Notes: generated from the sequence alone by a model not told the origin. DNA of 64,000 nt from Furfurilactobacillus entadae (GCF_045862745.1 NZ_BQXN01000008.1:1-64000); one strand, 5' to 3'; counted from the stretch's first letter, positions 49,460 through 59,040 are shown. Numbers and translations: made by a program.

Positions 49460-51259
49460 TTAGGCCGCCAATTGTTCTTCAGGAACAACAATCCGCTCGT
49501 ACAACCATACAGTGATCAGGTAATACCCGCCGTATAGAATCCAGAAGATCAGCATGGCCCAGCCGGTTGAAGCATACGGATGATACATAAGTGGCTTGAA
49601 CAATTGTAAACCAAACAGCACGTCGATCATGCCGAGAATCCCGGGAATGAGGTACAAAACGAGCAGTTCACTGCGAATCGCGTGCCGCATTGTCTGCTGA
49701 CGGACCCCAATGCGATTCAACATGTTGTACCGAATCACATCGTCTGTTGCGCCAGATAAAATCTTGAACATCAAGCAACTTGCTAACATCGCTAAGAAGG
49801 CGATCCCGAGGAAGAGCCCCATAAATTCAAGCCCACTAAACAGCGTGTTAAACATGTCATATGCAGCGTACGCTCCGGCACTCATCCCCGCACTTGTTGG
49901 GTAACGTCGTTGTTGTTCCTTGTTTAGGTGTGAAAGTGCCACGCGATCCGCCAACAAGTCACTCACGCGAACAGTCGTCACAGTTTGCGGCGTTGCCGTC
50001 AATTTGTTAAAGGCTGATGCTGAAACGATTTGGCGCTTTTGTTGCATCCCGGTCGCCGTTAACCCAATAAAATCTAAATCTGTCAATCCTTGCCGTTTCA
50101 TCTGAGCTAACGATAATGCTTTGACCGAACCATCATTTTTAGGTTTGCTGGAGACCAGCTGTTCAAATGGTTGATCACGAAACTCTTGTTCATTATAAAA
50201 AACAGTATTCCCCACCACTTTTTGCGTATACGTTGCTTTATGCGCCACGTGCAGCTGTTTGATCAACTGCCGCTCACGTGAATTGGGGTTGTTAACTGCC
50301 ACGGTGTACGCACTTGTCGAAACTGCCATGGTCCCAGACTGCTTATGCAACCCGGTCCCCACGCTCAGTGCACCAAGCGCCATGGCGAATAACAGTGAAA
50401 CCACCGTCAACATTCGCGTATAACTTTGCAGCCGAAATCTAATTTGCGCCAACGTAAAGTTGTGCAACTGATGGCTGGCAAACGACGTCCGTTTTAACCC
50501 TGCAAGAACACTCACACTTCCCGCATGGATCACAAAGTAACTCCCACTTGTAATCGTGATCAACGCCACAAAAATTGCATTGATTTGCAGTTGTCGAATG
50601 GCTGTAAACGCCCAGTAACCAACCGCCAGCAATAAAATCCCGGCAATGCTTTCAATAACTAAGAGAACGGGACGAATCCGGCTAACCGTAACCCGTTCAT
50701 CCGCGTGTAACAATGCCAGCACCGGCGTCCGCAGTAGTTTAATCAAGTTGAACGCTGCTGCAAGGATAAACAAGCCAATGTACAAACACCCAGTACCAAT
50801 CACCGCCGGCCAGTACAGCGCAGTGAAATGGTGAACCGTTAAGCCCAGTTGGTGAAATAACATGCCAGCAACCACCGAACTGGCGCCAATCCCGATGACC
50901 ACACCTAACGCTGTTGAAAGCACCCCAATAATCAACGTTTCGAGTCCGATCAGTTGGCCAATCCGTTGCTTCTTGGCACCCAACATCATGAACAATCCGT
51001 AATCACGTTGGCGCATCTTGAGCAGAAATGAGTTGGCGTACCCAATATAAACAACGGTAATCATGGCCAGTAGAATCATCCCAAAAACAAACACTTGGCT
51101 CGCCATTGCAATGGTGGTGTTGGACTTGATGAACGCTTTGTTGGTGGCCAAGTTCATGAACATGTAGAAAATGGCGGCCGACATGACAAGCCCGGTCAAG
51201 AGCACTAGGTAGTCCTTAAACCGACTCCGCACACCTGCTAATGATAGTTTTGTTAACAT
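49460..51259 (-). CDS. FtsX-like ABC permease (BceB/peptide-resistance type)
   Basis: A 599-residue permease. Helix near residue 20, a cluster of helices at residues 55-240 with the KMRQRDYGLFMMLGAKKQRIGQLIGLETLIIG signature near residue 76, a large extracellular domain (residues 310-460) and four C-terminal helices with LNRIGVRQQTMRHAIRSE. This matches the BceB group that responds to antimicrobial peptides acting on lipid II, though slightly short. Coupled to the ATPase upstream. No two-component genes are next to it. Confidence 0.88.
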   Translation of the reverse strand: MLTKLSLAGVRSRFKDYLVLLTGLVMSAAIFYMFMNLATNKAFIKSNTTIAMASQVFVFGMILLAMITVVYIGYANSFLLKMRQRDYGLFMMLGAKKQRIGQLIGLETLIIGVLSTALGVVIGIGASSVVAGMLFHQLGLTVHHFTALYWPAVIGTGCLYIGLFILAAAFNLIKLLRTPVLALLHADERVTVSRIRPVLLVIESIAGILLLAVGYWAFTAIRQLQINAIFVALITITSGSYFVIHAGSVSVLAGLKRTSFASHQLHNFTLAQIRFRLQSYTRMLTVVSLLFAMALGALSVGTGLHKQSGTMAVSTSAYTVAVNNPNSRERQLIKQLHVAHKATYTQKVVGNTVFYNEQEFRDQPFEQLVSSKPKNDGSVKALSLAQMKRQGLTDLDFIGLTATGMQQKRQIVSASAFNKLTATPQTVTTVRVSDLLADRVALSHLNKEQQRRYPTSAGMSAGAYAAYDMFNTLFSGLEFMGLFLGIAFLAMLASCLMFKILSGATDDVIRYNMLNRIGVRQQTMRHAIRSELLVLYLIPGILGMIDVLFGLQLFKPLMYHPYASTGWAMLIFWILYGGYYLITVWLYERIVVPEEQLAA

Positions 51260-51270
51260 TTTGCCGCCTC

Positions 51271-52029
51271 CTACCGTTCAAACGTTCCGAGTGCCGTTAA
51301 GATCTGTTGATAAAAATCCTGACGTGACGCCTCACCTTTGCTGAGTTCCTGACCAAGTTGCCCATCCTGCATGAACAGGAGCCGGTCACAGAAACTTGCT
51401 GAAAATGGGTCGTGCGTGACCAACAAGACGGAAACATGCTGACGCTGATTGATGTCCGTTAGTAAGCTCATCAGATCCCGCGCGGCGGTTGAGTCCAGTG
51501 CTCCAGTGGGTTCATCCCCCATGATGATCGCTGGCTCATGAACAATGGCCCGAGCAGCGGCAACCCGTTGCTTTTGCCCACCAGATAATTCTGCAGGGTA
51601 CTTGTTCAGCAACGGATCGATCCGCAATGTTTCGGCAACCCGTTGAACGGCTTCATCAATTTTACTTTTGCTAACCCCTTGAAGTGACAGCGGCAACGCA
51701 ATGTTCTCACGGGCCGTTAAACTTTCTAACAGGTTAAAATCTTGGAAAATGAAGCCAATTTCTTCCGAGCGGAAGTCCGATAACGCGCGCCCCTTGTAAT
51801 GGCTGATTTCTTTACCGTTAACCTTGACGCTACCGCTAGTCGGTACATCCAACGTTGACAGTAAATTCAACAACGTTGTTTTCCCAGAGCCAGAGGCCCC
51901 CATGATCCCGACAAATTCACCGGCTTGGACGGTGAAATCTAATCCCTTTAACACTTCATACTGGTGCGTCTTTTTCTGACCGTATGTTTTCCGCAATTCT
52001 GAAACTTCAACGACTGGTGTTGTTTTCAT
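51271..52029 (-). CDS. ABC transporter ATP-binding protein (BceA/MacB type)
   Basis: A 252-residue ATPase with Walker A GIMGASGSGKTTLLN near residue 42, Q-loop IFQDFNLLESLTARENI, signature LSGGQKQRVAAARAI near residue 145, Walker B IIMGDEPTGALD and His switch VTHDPFSA. The LNLLSTLDxPTSG and LESLT sequences are characteristic of the BceA/peptide-exporter group. ATG 52029 follows AGAGGTT. It forms a two-gene operon with the permease. Confidence 0.93.
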   Translation of the reverse strand: MKTTPVVEVSELRKTYGQKKTHQYEVLKGLDFTVQAGEFVGIMGASGSGKTTLLNLLSTLDVPTSGSVKVNGKEISHYKGRALSDFRSEEIGFIFQDFNLLESLTARENIALPLSLQGVSKSKIDEAVQRVAETLRIDPLLNKYPAELSGGQKQRVAAARAIVHEPAIIMGDEPTGALDSTAARDLMSLLTDINQRQHVSVLLVTHDPFSASFCDRLLFMQDGQLGQELSKGEASRQDFYQQILTALGTFER

Positions 52030-52053
52030 ATTAATAACCTCTTTCGTCATTCA

Positions 52054-52075
52054 GTTAGTTACTTGTGTAGTTAAC
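52054..52075. promoter_or_regulatory. Imperfect inverted repeat, possible operator of the BceAB-like operon
   Basis: GTTAGTTAC (52054-52062), four bases, GTAGTTAAC (52067-52075): seven of nine positions are complementary. It lies between the -10 and the start codon. Confidence 0.35.
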
Positions 52076-52102
52076 CATACATGTAGCGACATATGATGTC
52101 AA
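52074..52102 (-). promoter_or_regulatory. Promoter of the BceAB-like operon
   Basis: On the minus strand perfect TTGACA (52097-52102), 17 bases, TATGGT (52074-52079). Confidence 0.7.
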
Positions 52103-52187
52103 CCCATCATTAGCATTTTTCATTCAAATTAGCGCCCTCTTCGTCGCGAATACGGTGGTGCTTAACGGTTTAACGAACCGCGTTTAC

Positions 52188-52224
52188 AAAAAAACGCGAC
52201 CAGTTATTTTCATAACTAGTCGCG
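52188..52224 (-). terminator. Terminator of recA
   Basis: On the minus strand CGCGACTAGTTAT, a TTTC-like loop, ATAACTGGTCGCG, then TTTTTTT. 13 bases after the recA stop. Confidence 0.9.
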
Positions 52225-52237
52225 CTCACGTTACTAT

Positions 52238-53302
52238 TTAAACATCAAGATCAGTGGTGTCACCATCGGTCTTTGGTGCCTCAGTTGCTGAATCATCCTC
52301 AGCGTCACCATCCATGTTGTAGGCCTTACGAACCTTATCATGAATCTCCTGACGCATTGCTGCGTGTTCTGGGTCTTCTAGATAAGCCTTAACGTTTTCA
52401 CGTCCTTGGCCGATCCGTTCACCATCGTATGAATACCACGCACCTGACTTATCAACGATATCTTTATCCACAGCCATGTCTAACAATTCACCTGACTGTG
52501 AAATTCCCTTACCGTACATAATGTCCACTTCAGCCACCCGGAATGGTGAAGCCACTTTGTTCTTCACAACCTTGATCCGGGTTCGGTTCCCCATGACTTC
52601 CGTGCCATCTTTAATTTGTTCAGCACGACGAACTTCAAGCCGAATGGTTGAGTAAAACTTCAGGGCTCGACCACCAGGGGTGGTTTCTGGGTTCCCAAAC
52701 ATAACCCCAACCTTTTCACGAATTTGGTTAATGAAAATGGCAATGGTCTTCGTCTTGTTGATGGTCCCAGATAACTTCCGGAGGGCTTGTGACATCAACC
52801 GTGCCTGTAACCCAACGTGCGCGTCACCCATTTCACCTTCAATTTCGGCGCGGGGCACCAAGGCAGCGACGGAATCAATCACCACAATATCAATGGCACC
52901 AGAAGAAACCAGGGCATCCGTAATTTCCAACCCTTGTTCACCAGTATCTGGTTGTGACAGCAACAGATCGTCAACGTTGACCCCGAGGGATTCGGCATAC
53001 TGGGCATCCAGGGCGTTTTCAGCATCGATGTAGGCGGCAGTTCCGCCCATCTTTTGGACTTCTGCGACGGCATGCAACGCAATGGTTGTCTTACCAGATG
53101 ATTCTGGTCCGTACACTTCCACAATCCGACCACGAGGGAAGCCCCCGACACCGAGTGCATCATCAAGCTTCAATGAACCTGACGGAATGGTTGAGATTTG
53201 CGTGTTGGCATTTTCACCCAACCGCATAATGGAACCTTTACCAAAATTCTTTTCAATTTTCTTTAAGGCAGCGTCGAGCGCTGCTTGACGTGCATCAGCC
53301 AA
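52238..53302 (-). CDS. recA: Recombinase RecA
   Basis: A 354-residue recombinase. Walker A EVYGPESSGKTTIALH near residue 63, Walker B IVVIDSVAALVPR near residue 137, loops L1 (EGEMGDAHVGLQARLMSQALRK) and L2 (NQIREKVGVMFGNPETTPGGRALKFY), acidic C-terminus. Start is probably TTG at 53302 with AAGGAGG 8 bases upstream, giving ADARQAALDAALKKIEKNFGKGS, the usual RecA start; an ATG 8 codons earlier contains that ribosome site. Downstream of cinA. Confidence 0.97.
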   Translation of the reverse strand: MADARQAALDAALKKIEKNFGKGSIMRLGENANTQISTIPSGSLKLDDALGVGGFPRGRIVEVYGPESSGKTTIALHAVAEVQKMGGTAAYIDAENALDAQYAESLGVNVDDLLLSQPDTGEQGLEITDALVSSGAIDIVVIDSVAALVPRAEIEGEMGDAHVGLQARLMSQALRKLSGTINKTKTIAIFINQIREKVGVMFGNPETTPGGRALKFYSTIRLEVRRAEQIKDGTEVMGNRTRIKVVKNKVASPFRVAEVDIMYGKGISQSGELLDMAVDKDIVDKSGAWYSYDGERIGQGRENVKAYLEDPEHAAMRQEIHDKVRKAYNMDGDAEDDSATEAPKTDGDTTDLDV

Positions 53303-53392
53303 GGGCAGATCCTCCTTCAATGACATAACCTAATGACATTATGATACCGACTCGCGCACCAAATTGCAAGAAAAATCGAACAAAAGTTCGCA

Positions 53393-54643
53393 TTAGTTCG
53401 TGTGTTGTGTTGCCCGTAAAATCATGTTTAAACCACTTAAAACAGCGCGCCACCGGTTTAACTGCCGGTCGTCACCAAAGTGAAATTCTTGGGCAATTAC
53501 CGGTTGATTGCGATAAGCCAAGCCGATCCACACTGTCCCAGCCGGTTTGTGTTCCAACGGTTCCGGTCCTGCGGCACCAGTAAAGCTGATGCCGATGTCC
53601 GTATTAAGCGTTGCTCGGGCCCGAGCAGCCATCTCCTTTGCGGTCGCTTCGCTCACCACGCCGTGTGCATCAATGGTGTGCTGAGAAACGCCCAATAGGT
53701 TAGCCTTGGCACTGGCAGCGTAGGTGACAAACCCGCCTGGGAAAATTGCTGAAACACCAGGAATCGTTCCAATCGTACTTTGAAATAAGCCCGCCGTCAG
53801 ACTTTCGGCCGCCGTTATCGACAGGTTCGCCTTAATCAGCGTGTCGACCACGACCTTCGCCAAACTGTTATCATCGCCATACCCGTAAAAATACTGACCA
53901 ACCCGGCTTTGAATCGTTTGCTCTAATTGATCTAGTAATTGACCAACCTTAGCTTCACTTTGCCCACTTGCCGTTAACCGCAACGTCACCTCTGCGTCCT
54001 TTGCATAGGTTGCTAACGTTGGGTTTGTTTGCGTCTCAATCAGGTCGTCTAACTCACGGGCTAATGATGCTTCACCGATCCCAAAGAAGCGCAGAACGCG
54101 CGATGTGAGGTGCTGCCGTGACTGGTAGGTTTTGACCAACAATGGTTTCGTTTCCCGATCAAACATTTCCATCAGTTCACGCGGTGGTCCAGGAAGCACC
54201 AAGTAATCAGCCCAATTAGGTTGGTGGACAAAATCGCCCACGGCCATCCCGTTGTGGTTGGGCAAGACCGTTGCACCATCAATGTACAGTGCTTGCAACC
54301 GATCATTATTTCCAAGGGTCCGGCCTGTTCGTTGGTAATGTGCTGCAATCTTTTCAAGTGCTGCCTCATCCACAACCAGCTTGCGACCCAATTGCCGTGC
54401 CACAAGTTGCTTCGTTAAGTCATCCTTTGTCGGTCCAAGGCCCCCCATCACAACAACAAGGTCACTTCGCTCCTCTGCCAACGTTAGCGCCGCTGCTAGC
54501 CGTTCAGGATTATCCCCAACAACCTGTTGGTCATACACATTGATTCCTAGTTCTGCTAACCCACGAGCAACGTAACTGGCATTGGTATTATCAATTTGGC
54601 CCAGTAAGATTTCTGTTCCAACAGCAATAATTTCAGCCTTCAT
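53393..54643 (-). CDS. cinA: Competence-damage inducible protein CinA
   Basis: A 416-residue protein with an N-terminal molybdopterin-binding-like (MoCF) domain starting KAEIIAVGTEILLGQIDNTNASY, with VVMGGLGPTKDD near residue 63, and a C-terminal nicotinamide-nucleotide amidase domain (AAESLTAGLFQSTIG, GVVSEATAKEMA). In streptococci cinA is induced in competence and lies before recA, as here. ATG 54643 with AAGGAG about 10 bases before it. Confidence 0.96.
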   Translation of the reverse strand: MKAEIIAVGTEILLGQIDNTNASYVARGLAELGINVYDQQVVGDNPERLAAALTLAEERSDLVVVMGGLGPTKDDLTKQLVARQLGRKLVVDEAALEKIAAHYQRTGRTLGNNDRLQALYIDGATVLPNHNGMAVGDFVHQPNWADYLVLPGPPRELMEMFDRETKPLLVKTYQSRQHLTSRVLRFFGIGEASLARELDDLIETQTNPTLATYAKDAEVTLRLTASGQSEAKVGQLLDQLEQTIQSRVGQYFYGYGDDNSLAKVVVDTLIKANLSITAAESLTAGLFQSTIGTIPGVSAIFPGGFVTYAASAKANLLGVSQHTIDAHGVVSEATAKEMAARARATLNTDIGISFTGAAGPEPLEHKPAGTVWIGLAYRNQPVIAQEFHFGDDRQLNRWRAVLSGLNMILRATQHTN

Positions 54644-54681
54644 TTCTTCACCACTCCTTACATACGGCAACGAACCGTTTT

Positions 54682-54689
54682 TATTCGTC
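54682..54689 (-). promoter_or_regulatory. Candidate competence sigma-factor (ComX-type) box before cinA
   Basis: On the minus strand GACGAATA lies 39 bases before the cinA start, within TGACGAATAAA, the same 11-base string found before comGA. It resembles the streptococcal cin-box TACGAATA with one change. Confidence 0.6.
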
Positions 54690-54727
54690 ACTTCTAGTAT
54701 AAAACGTTTTTAATTGTTCAGCCCACA

Positions 54728-54768
54728 ATAAAAGCGGTAGCCCACACTTTTCGTGTTGCTACCGCTTA
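54728..54768 (-). terminator. Terminator of pgsA
   Basis: On the minus strand AAGCGGTAGC pairs with GCTACCGCTT, followed by TTATTG, just past the pgsA stop. Confidence 0.85.
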
Positions 54769-54773
54769 ATCGG

Positions 54774-55358
54774 TTATTTAAATCCGTCACTAAAGACACT
54801 CCGGTTTTGAACAAAGTAATCAACACCTGAGTAAATGGTGAAGAATAAACAAATGTATAACAGAATCAGGGCCATTGGCACCCCAATGTTATTAAAGAAC
54901 ACATTATTCAACAACAGGAAAATGATGGATAACATTTGGGTCGTGGTCTTGATTTTACCAGGATAAGCAGCCGCCATGACGGTGCCATCGTTTTCAACAA
55001 TAAGTAACCGCAATCCGGTAATGGCGAGTTCCCGACAGACGATGATGGCAATCACCCATGCAGGTGCCTTGCCCATCTCAACCAAGATGACAAACGCCGT
55101 CATGACCAGCATCTTGTCTGCTAACGGATCAGCAAACTTCCCAAAGTTAGTCACAAGGTGTTGCCCCCGTGCGATTCGTCCGTCCAGAAAATCAGTCAGT
55201 GACGCCACGATGAAAATAATTGTGGCAATGAGGCTCGTGACCGGAATACTCGTACTTGCCCACACAACTGTCCCCCAGTTAAACGGAACAGCCATAATGA
55301 TTAAAAAGATTGGAATCAAAATGATTCGAAAGACCGTTAATTTATTCGGTAAATTCAC
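54774..55358 (-). CDS. pgsA: CDP-diacylglycerol--glycerol-3-phosphate 3-phosphatidyltransferase
   Basis: A 194-residue polytopic enzyme making phosphatidylglycerol phosphate. The CDP-alcohol phosphotransferase motif D-G-x2-A-R-x8-G-x3-D-x3-D is present as DGRIAR, then GKFADPLAD near residues 59-80. Starts MNLPNKLTVFRI at a GTG. 18 bases after the RodZ-like gene, as in B. subtilis ymfM-pgsA. Confidence 0.96.
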   Translation of the reverse strand: MNLPNKLTVFRIILIPIFLIIMAVPFNWGTVVWASTSIPVTSLIATIIFIVASLTDFLDGRIARGQHLVTNFGKFADPLADKMLVMTAFVILVEMGKAPAWVIAIIVCRELAITGLRLLIVENDGTVMAAAYPGKIKTTTQMLSIIFLLLNNVFFNNIGVPMALILLYICLFFTIYSGVDYFVQNRSVFSDGFK

Positions 55359-55375
55359 GTTACTGTCCCCCGCCT

Positions 55376-56335
55376 TTACTTAGTGGTACTTGACGCTGCC
55401 TTTAACTGTAACGTCAAGACACCGGTGGTCCCTGTCCCAGTTGTCAAATCAACATTTTTACCGTTGATCTTAACCTTTGATGAAGACCGGTTCCCGTATG
55501 AAACGGCAACAGAGGTCGCTGTACTTGGAATCGTCACCGTTTGGTCCTTACCACTGGTCAACGTTCCTTGATAAAGCGAGGTGCCACCAGCAGTAACTGA
55601 CATCCATGAATCGGCGCCAGCGGCTGCGACCGTCAGTTTACTGTTTGCTGGTGCATTTTCAACGTTATACGTTAAGTTTGCGCCAGTCGTTGTGACACCA
55701 ACCAATTTTTGCTTACTTGACGACTTGCTTGTTGAACTGCTTGAACTTGACGACGAACTACTTGAGCTCGATGATGAGCTGCTAGAACTTGAACTAGCAG
55801 CTGAGCTCGAACTTGATTGGTGACTGCTACTTGATGACTTCTCTGTAGCCGAGCTCACCTTCACGGAGCTACTGGACACAGCACTATGATTGCTTGACTG
55901 ACGCCCATTCCGGGCGGCAAAGATCCAAATCGTCCCCAAGATCACGACCACAACCAGTGTCACGATCGCAATTGGCATAATGCCACGAACCCGATCCAAC
56001 CGGGTATCTGCTTGCTCCAATTTCGCAGCCTTTGGTTCCCGCGTAGTTGGCCGCTCTGCCTCTGCTGCAATGACGTTGGCCGCAGCAGCGTGGGGCAATT
56101 GATCGTTGTAGTCCTTCAGTAATTCATCGCCGTTTAAGTCAACAGACTGGGCGTACTGCTTAATGAAGGCCCGAACATAAAAATCGCCTGGTAGTTCATC
56201 AAACTTACCATCTTCAATAGCAATTAAATAACGCCGTTGAATCTTGGTGGCTTGCTGGACGTCATCAATGGTTAACCCCTTTGCGTTCCGGGCTTCTTGT
56301 AACTTTTGACCGATTGTCGGTGTTTCTTCACTCAT
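55376..56335 (-). CDS. ymfM: RodZ-like helix-turn-helix membrane protein (YmfM)
   Basis: A 319-residue protein. N-terminal Cro-like HTH (GQKLQEARNAKGLTIDDVQQATKIQRRYLIAIEDG), one membrane helix near residues 119-138, a serine-rich linker (about residues 145-210, with a near-pure Ser stretch of about 25), and a C-terminal DUF4115 beta domain (residues 215-305). RodZ links MreB to the cell wall machinery; the mreBCD genes are about 6 kb away. The serine run is coded by a mixture of codons. Confidence 0.9.
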   Translation of the reverse strand: MSEETPTIGQKLQEARNAKGLTIDDVQQATKIQRRYLIAIEDGKFDELPGDFYVRAFIKQYAQSVDLNGDELLKDYNDQLPHAAAANVIAAEAERPTTREPKAAKLEQADTRLDRVRGIMPIAIVTLVVVVILGTIWIFAARNGRQSSNHSAVSSSSVKVSSATEKSSSSSHQSSSSSAASSSSSSSSSSSSSSSSSSSSSTSKSSSKQKLVGVTTTGANLTYNVENAPANSKLTVAAAGADSWMSVTAGGTSLYQGTLTSGKDQTVTIPSTATSVAVSYGNRSSSKVKINGKNVDLTTGTGTTGVLTLQLKAASSTTK

Positions 56336-56450
56336 AAGATCAAAACTCCATCTTTTCTAGAATATACATTAATCCGTTGCTTTTCAGTATAGCATACGAC
56401 AGTGGCCCGCGTGGTCATCCACCAACCCGGGCCACATCTTTAAGATAATT

Positions 56451-57767
56451 TTAGGAAGGTTCATTCCCATCGTCCACTGGCATAATGTCAAAAACACTAA
56501 TACCATCGGACCGAATCAATGACTTCGCAACGCTTTGAATATCTGTCAGGGTCATCGCTTCCAGGACCTTCGTTTCATCCAGGAGATTAGCATTGTCAAA
56601 CAGTTTTCCCTCATAAGCGTTCGCAATGGCCTCCACCGAATTTAACATCATGACGTGGTGCCCAATGGCTTCACGTTTAACTAGCTCAAAGTTAGCGTCT
56701 GCTGCTTCCCCAGTCACATACTCATCGACATGCTCTAACACATCGATCATTGCTTCGGAAAACTCACTCGGTGCCTTTGTATCACTACTGATGGTTAAGA
56801 AATGGAACCCCCGCTCAAGGGAGAAGTCATAGTCAAAACTGTCATCAATAATGCCGTCATCGTACAACTTCAGGTAGGCGGTACTGGTATCCGCAAACAA
56901 CATGTCGAGTAACAAGGAAGCGGCTAAACTGTACGTTAACCCTGCCCGCCCCGTCGGCACATCATCTAACCCCCGCAGCCCAACAATGGACTTTGGCATG
57001 GTCACATCTAGGTGTCGGCTTCGATACGGTAAAATTTCCGTTTCGTCGTGGTTTTCAATGATGGTTCGGTCAATTATCTCAGGCGCACTAAACGTCTTTT
57101 CCGCCTGGTTTTTCCGAATGATTTCCATCACAGTCGCCGGGTCGAACGCACCAACAACAAATAAATTCATGTTGCTTGGGTGGTAAAAAGTCGCGTAGCT
57201 CTGTTGCAGTTGTTCTGCGGTGATTTTTGAAATGGATTCCTTGGTTCCCGCGATGTCAATGTGAACGGGTTCCGTTGGGTACAAGTTGCCAACGATGCCC
57301 ATGAACAACTGCCAGCTTGGGTCGTCATCATACATCTGAATTTCTTGCCCAATGATCCCCTTTTCCTTTTCCACCGTTGCTGGTGTAAAGTACGGATCTT
57401 GAACAAAATCCAGAAGAACATTTAAATTTTCCGTTAAATGGCGACTGGCCGAAAAGAGGTAGCTTGTCCGTGTGAAGCTCGTAAACGCGTTGGCATCCGC
57501 CCCGTATTCACCAAACAAATCGAACGCATCATGATCGGCCTTTTCAAACATCTTATGTTCCAAAAAGTGGGCAACACCGTCCGGAATCGTGATGGCTTCC
57601 GTCTCGCCACGTGGGACAAACGTCCGGTCGGTGGACCCAAAATCAGTGGTTAACAGCGCGTACGTTTTATGAAAACCGGCCTTGGGCAGCAACTGAACGA
57701 AGAGTCCGTTTGGTAACGTCTCTTCAAACAACGACTCGCCAAGTTCTTGATAATCGTGTTTTTCCAC
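56451..57767 (-). CDS. ymfH: M16 family metallopeptidase, YmfH-like (active-site motif present)
   Basis: A 438-residue pitrilysin-fold protein with the zinc motif HFLEHKMF (HxxEH) near residue 68, and downstream Glu in the EKEKGIIGQEIQMYDD block near residue 130. A GTG start with AGGAGG 7 bases upstream. It partners the YmfF-like protein upstream, which lacks the motif, a catalytic/non-catalytic pair typical of M16B. Substrate unknown. Confidence 0.93.
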   Translation of the reverse strand: MEKHDYQELGESLFEETLPNGLFVQLLPKAGFHKTYALLTTDFGSTDRTFVPRGETEAITIPDGVAHFLEHKMFEKADHDAFDLFGEYGADANAFTSFTRTSYLFSASRHLTENLNVLLDFVQDPYFTPATVEKEKGIIGQEIQMYDDDPSWQLFMGIVGNLYPTEPVHIDIAGTKESISKITAEQLQQSYATFYHPSNMNLFVVGAFDPATVMEIIRKNQAEKTFSAPEIIDRTIIENHDETEILPYRSRHLDVTMPKSIVGLRGLDDVPTGRAGLTYSLAASLLLDMLFADTSTAYLKLYDDGIIDDSFDYDFSLERGFHFLTISSDTKAPSEFSEAMIDVLEHVDEYVTGEAADANFELVKREAIGHHVMMLNSVEAIANAYEGKLFDNANLLDETKVLEAMTLTDIQSVAKSLIRSDGISVFDIMPVDDGNEPS

Positions 57768-57777
57768 AAGCAGCCTC

Positions 57778-59040
57778 CTAAGCTTTCAATAAATACGTGG
57801 TCGCAAGTGTCGCCAACCGTGCCACCATGGTCACGTCGGCCGGTGTCACCGCATTAATCCCGGCAACCCAGTCATCGACAGAAATCTGGTGCCCAGATAA
57901 ATCATCCAGTAACCGACTCCCAATTTGGAGGCGCGGTGCATCTTGTGCGGCTTCACGCTGGTTAATTAAGGTCTCTTTGACCTGGTGAAAGCGTTGGTCG
58001 CTAAAACGACCATTCGTTAAATCGGCCAGCTGTTCACCGATAATCTTTGTCACGAGGTCCGCCTGTTCCCCATCGATTCCCGTCTGAACCGTCATGGTTT
58101 GGTTAAAGAAATTGATGCTAGAACTGGCGTAGTAGGCCAGACTCTGCTTTTCCCGAACGTTTGTAAACAGGAGTGATAACGGTGTTCCACCAAATAACCC
58201 GTTAAATACCTGGGCAGAATAGTACAACGCCTGCCCATAATCCACTGGTAGGTAGTACAGTAGATCCAACTTTGCCTGAGCCACTGGTTGGTGTTCGACC
58301 TTTGCCGTGACCGTTGTTGGAACCGCCGGCTTATACGTCATGGTGCCGGTAACGTGGTCGCGCGCGGCAAAGTCAAGCTGACGCATGGTTGCGCCGACGA
58401 TGCCTTCATCAACATCACCAATCACGTAGATTCGAACCTCATCCTCTGCAATCATCCGCTGGTACTCTGCATAAACGGACGCCGGTGTTAACGCCGCAAC
58501 GTCTGCCAGTCGCCCGGCACTCGGATAAGCAGCCACAACGTCCCCAAAATGAAGTTGTTGTGCTTGCAAGCGGGTGTATAACATCTTGTCTTCACTCACG
58601 GCTGTCAATGCTGCTGCAAGGTTTTCTTGTTGCCGAGTAAAGGTCGCCGTGTCAAACTGTGGCTCAGTGGCCTTGGCGTCCAGCAACGGATGATGGATCA
58701 CCTCATCTAAAAAGGTGACACCGCTATTCAACAGGGCGGGATGCCCCTGTAGATACCGGCCGTTTGGCACCGTTAGGGCGAACTGGAATTGGGCAATGTC
58801 GCCGCTTTTGGTCACATTTGTACTAAAGTTTGCGCCATACATGTCACTTAACGCACTAGCAAGCGCCGTCTGCGTTGGGTATGCCGCTGAACTTGTTTCC
58901 ATTAAATCAGCCAATAATGACCGCGTTGTTAATGTCTCTAACCGCGCTTTGGATGAATAACTAATTAAGATGCTAATGGTTTTAAACTGGGTTGTTGGAA
59001 TGACGGTCAGGTGAACACCTGTCGTTAACTCTTGTTCCAC
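57778..59040 (-). CDS. ymfF: M16 family protein, YmfF-like (no zinc motif)
   Basis: A 420-residue M16-like protein without HxxEH: the corresponding region reads RSLLADLMETSSAAYPT near residue 41. It probably forms the non-catalytic partner of YmfH. GTG start with GGAGG 9 bases upstream. The order ymfF-ymfH-ymfM-pgsA-cinA-recA follows that in B. subtilis but without ymfI to ymfL. Confidence 0.92.
   Translation of the reverse strand: MEQELTTGVHLTVIPTTQFKTISILISYSSKARLETLTTRSLLADLMETSSAAYPTQTALASALSDMYGANFSTNVTKSGDIAQFQFALTVPNGRYLQGHPALLNSGVTFLDEVIHHPLLDAKATEPQFDTATFTRQQENLAAALTAVSEDKMLYTRLQAQQLHFGDVVAAYPSAGRLADVAALTPASVYAEYQRMIAEDEVRIYVIGDVDEGIVGATMRQLDFAARDHVTGTMTYKPAVPTTVTAKVEHQPVAQAKLDLLYYLPVDYGQALYYSAQVFNGLFGGTPLSLLFTNVREKQSLAYYASSSINFFNQTMTVQTGIDGEQADLVTKIIGEQLADLTNGRFSDQRFHQVKETLINQREAAQDAPRLQIGSRLLDDLSGHQISVDDWVAGINAVTPADVTMVARLATLATTYLLKA

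Noticed and set aside
55581..55823. Plus-strand frame coding repeated DDELLELDDELLEL
   Set aside because: This is the antisense of the serine-run linker in the RodZ-like gene and not a real protein.
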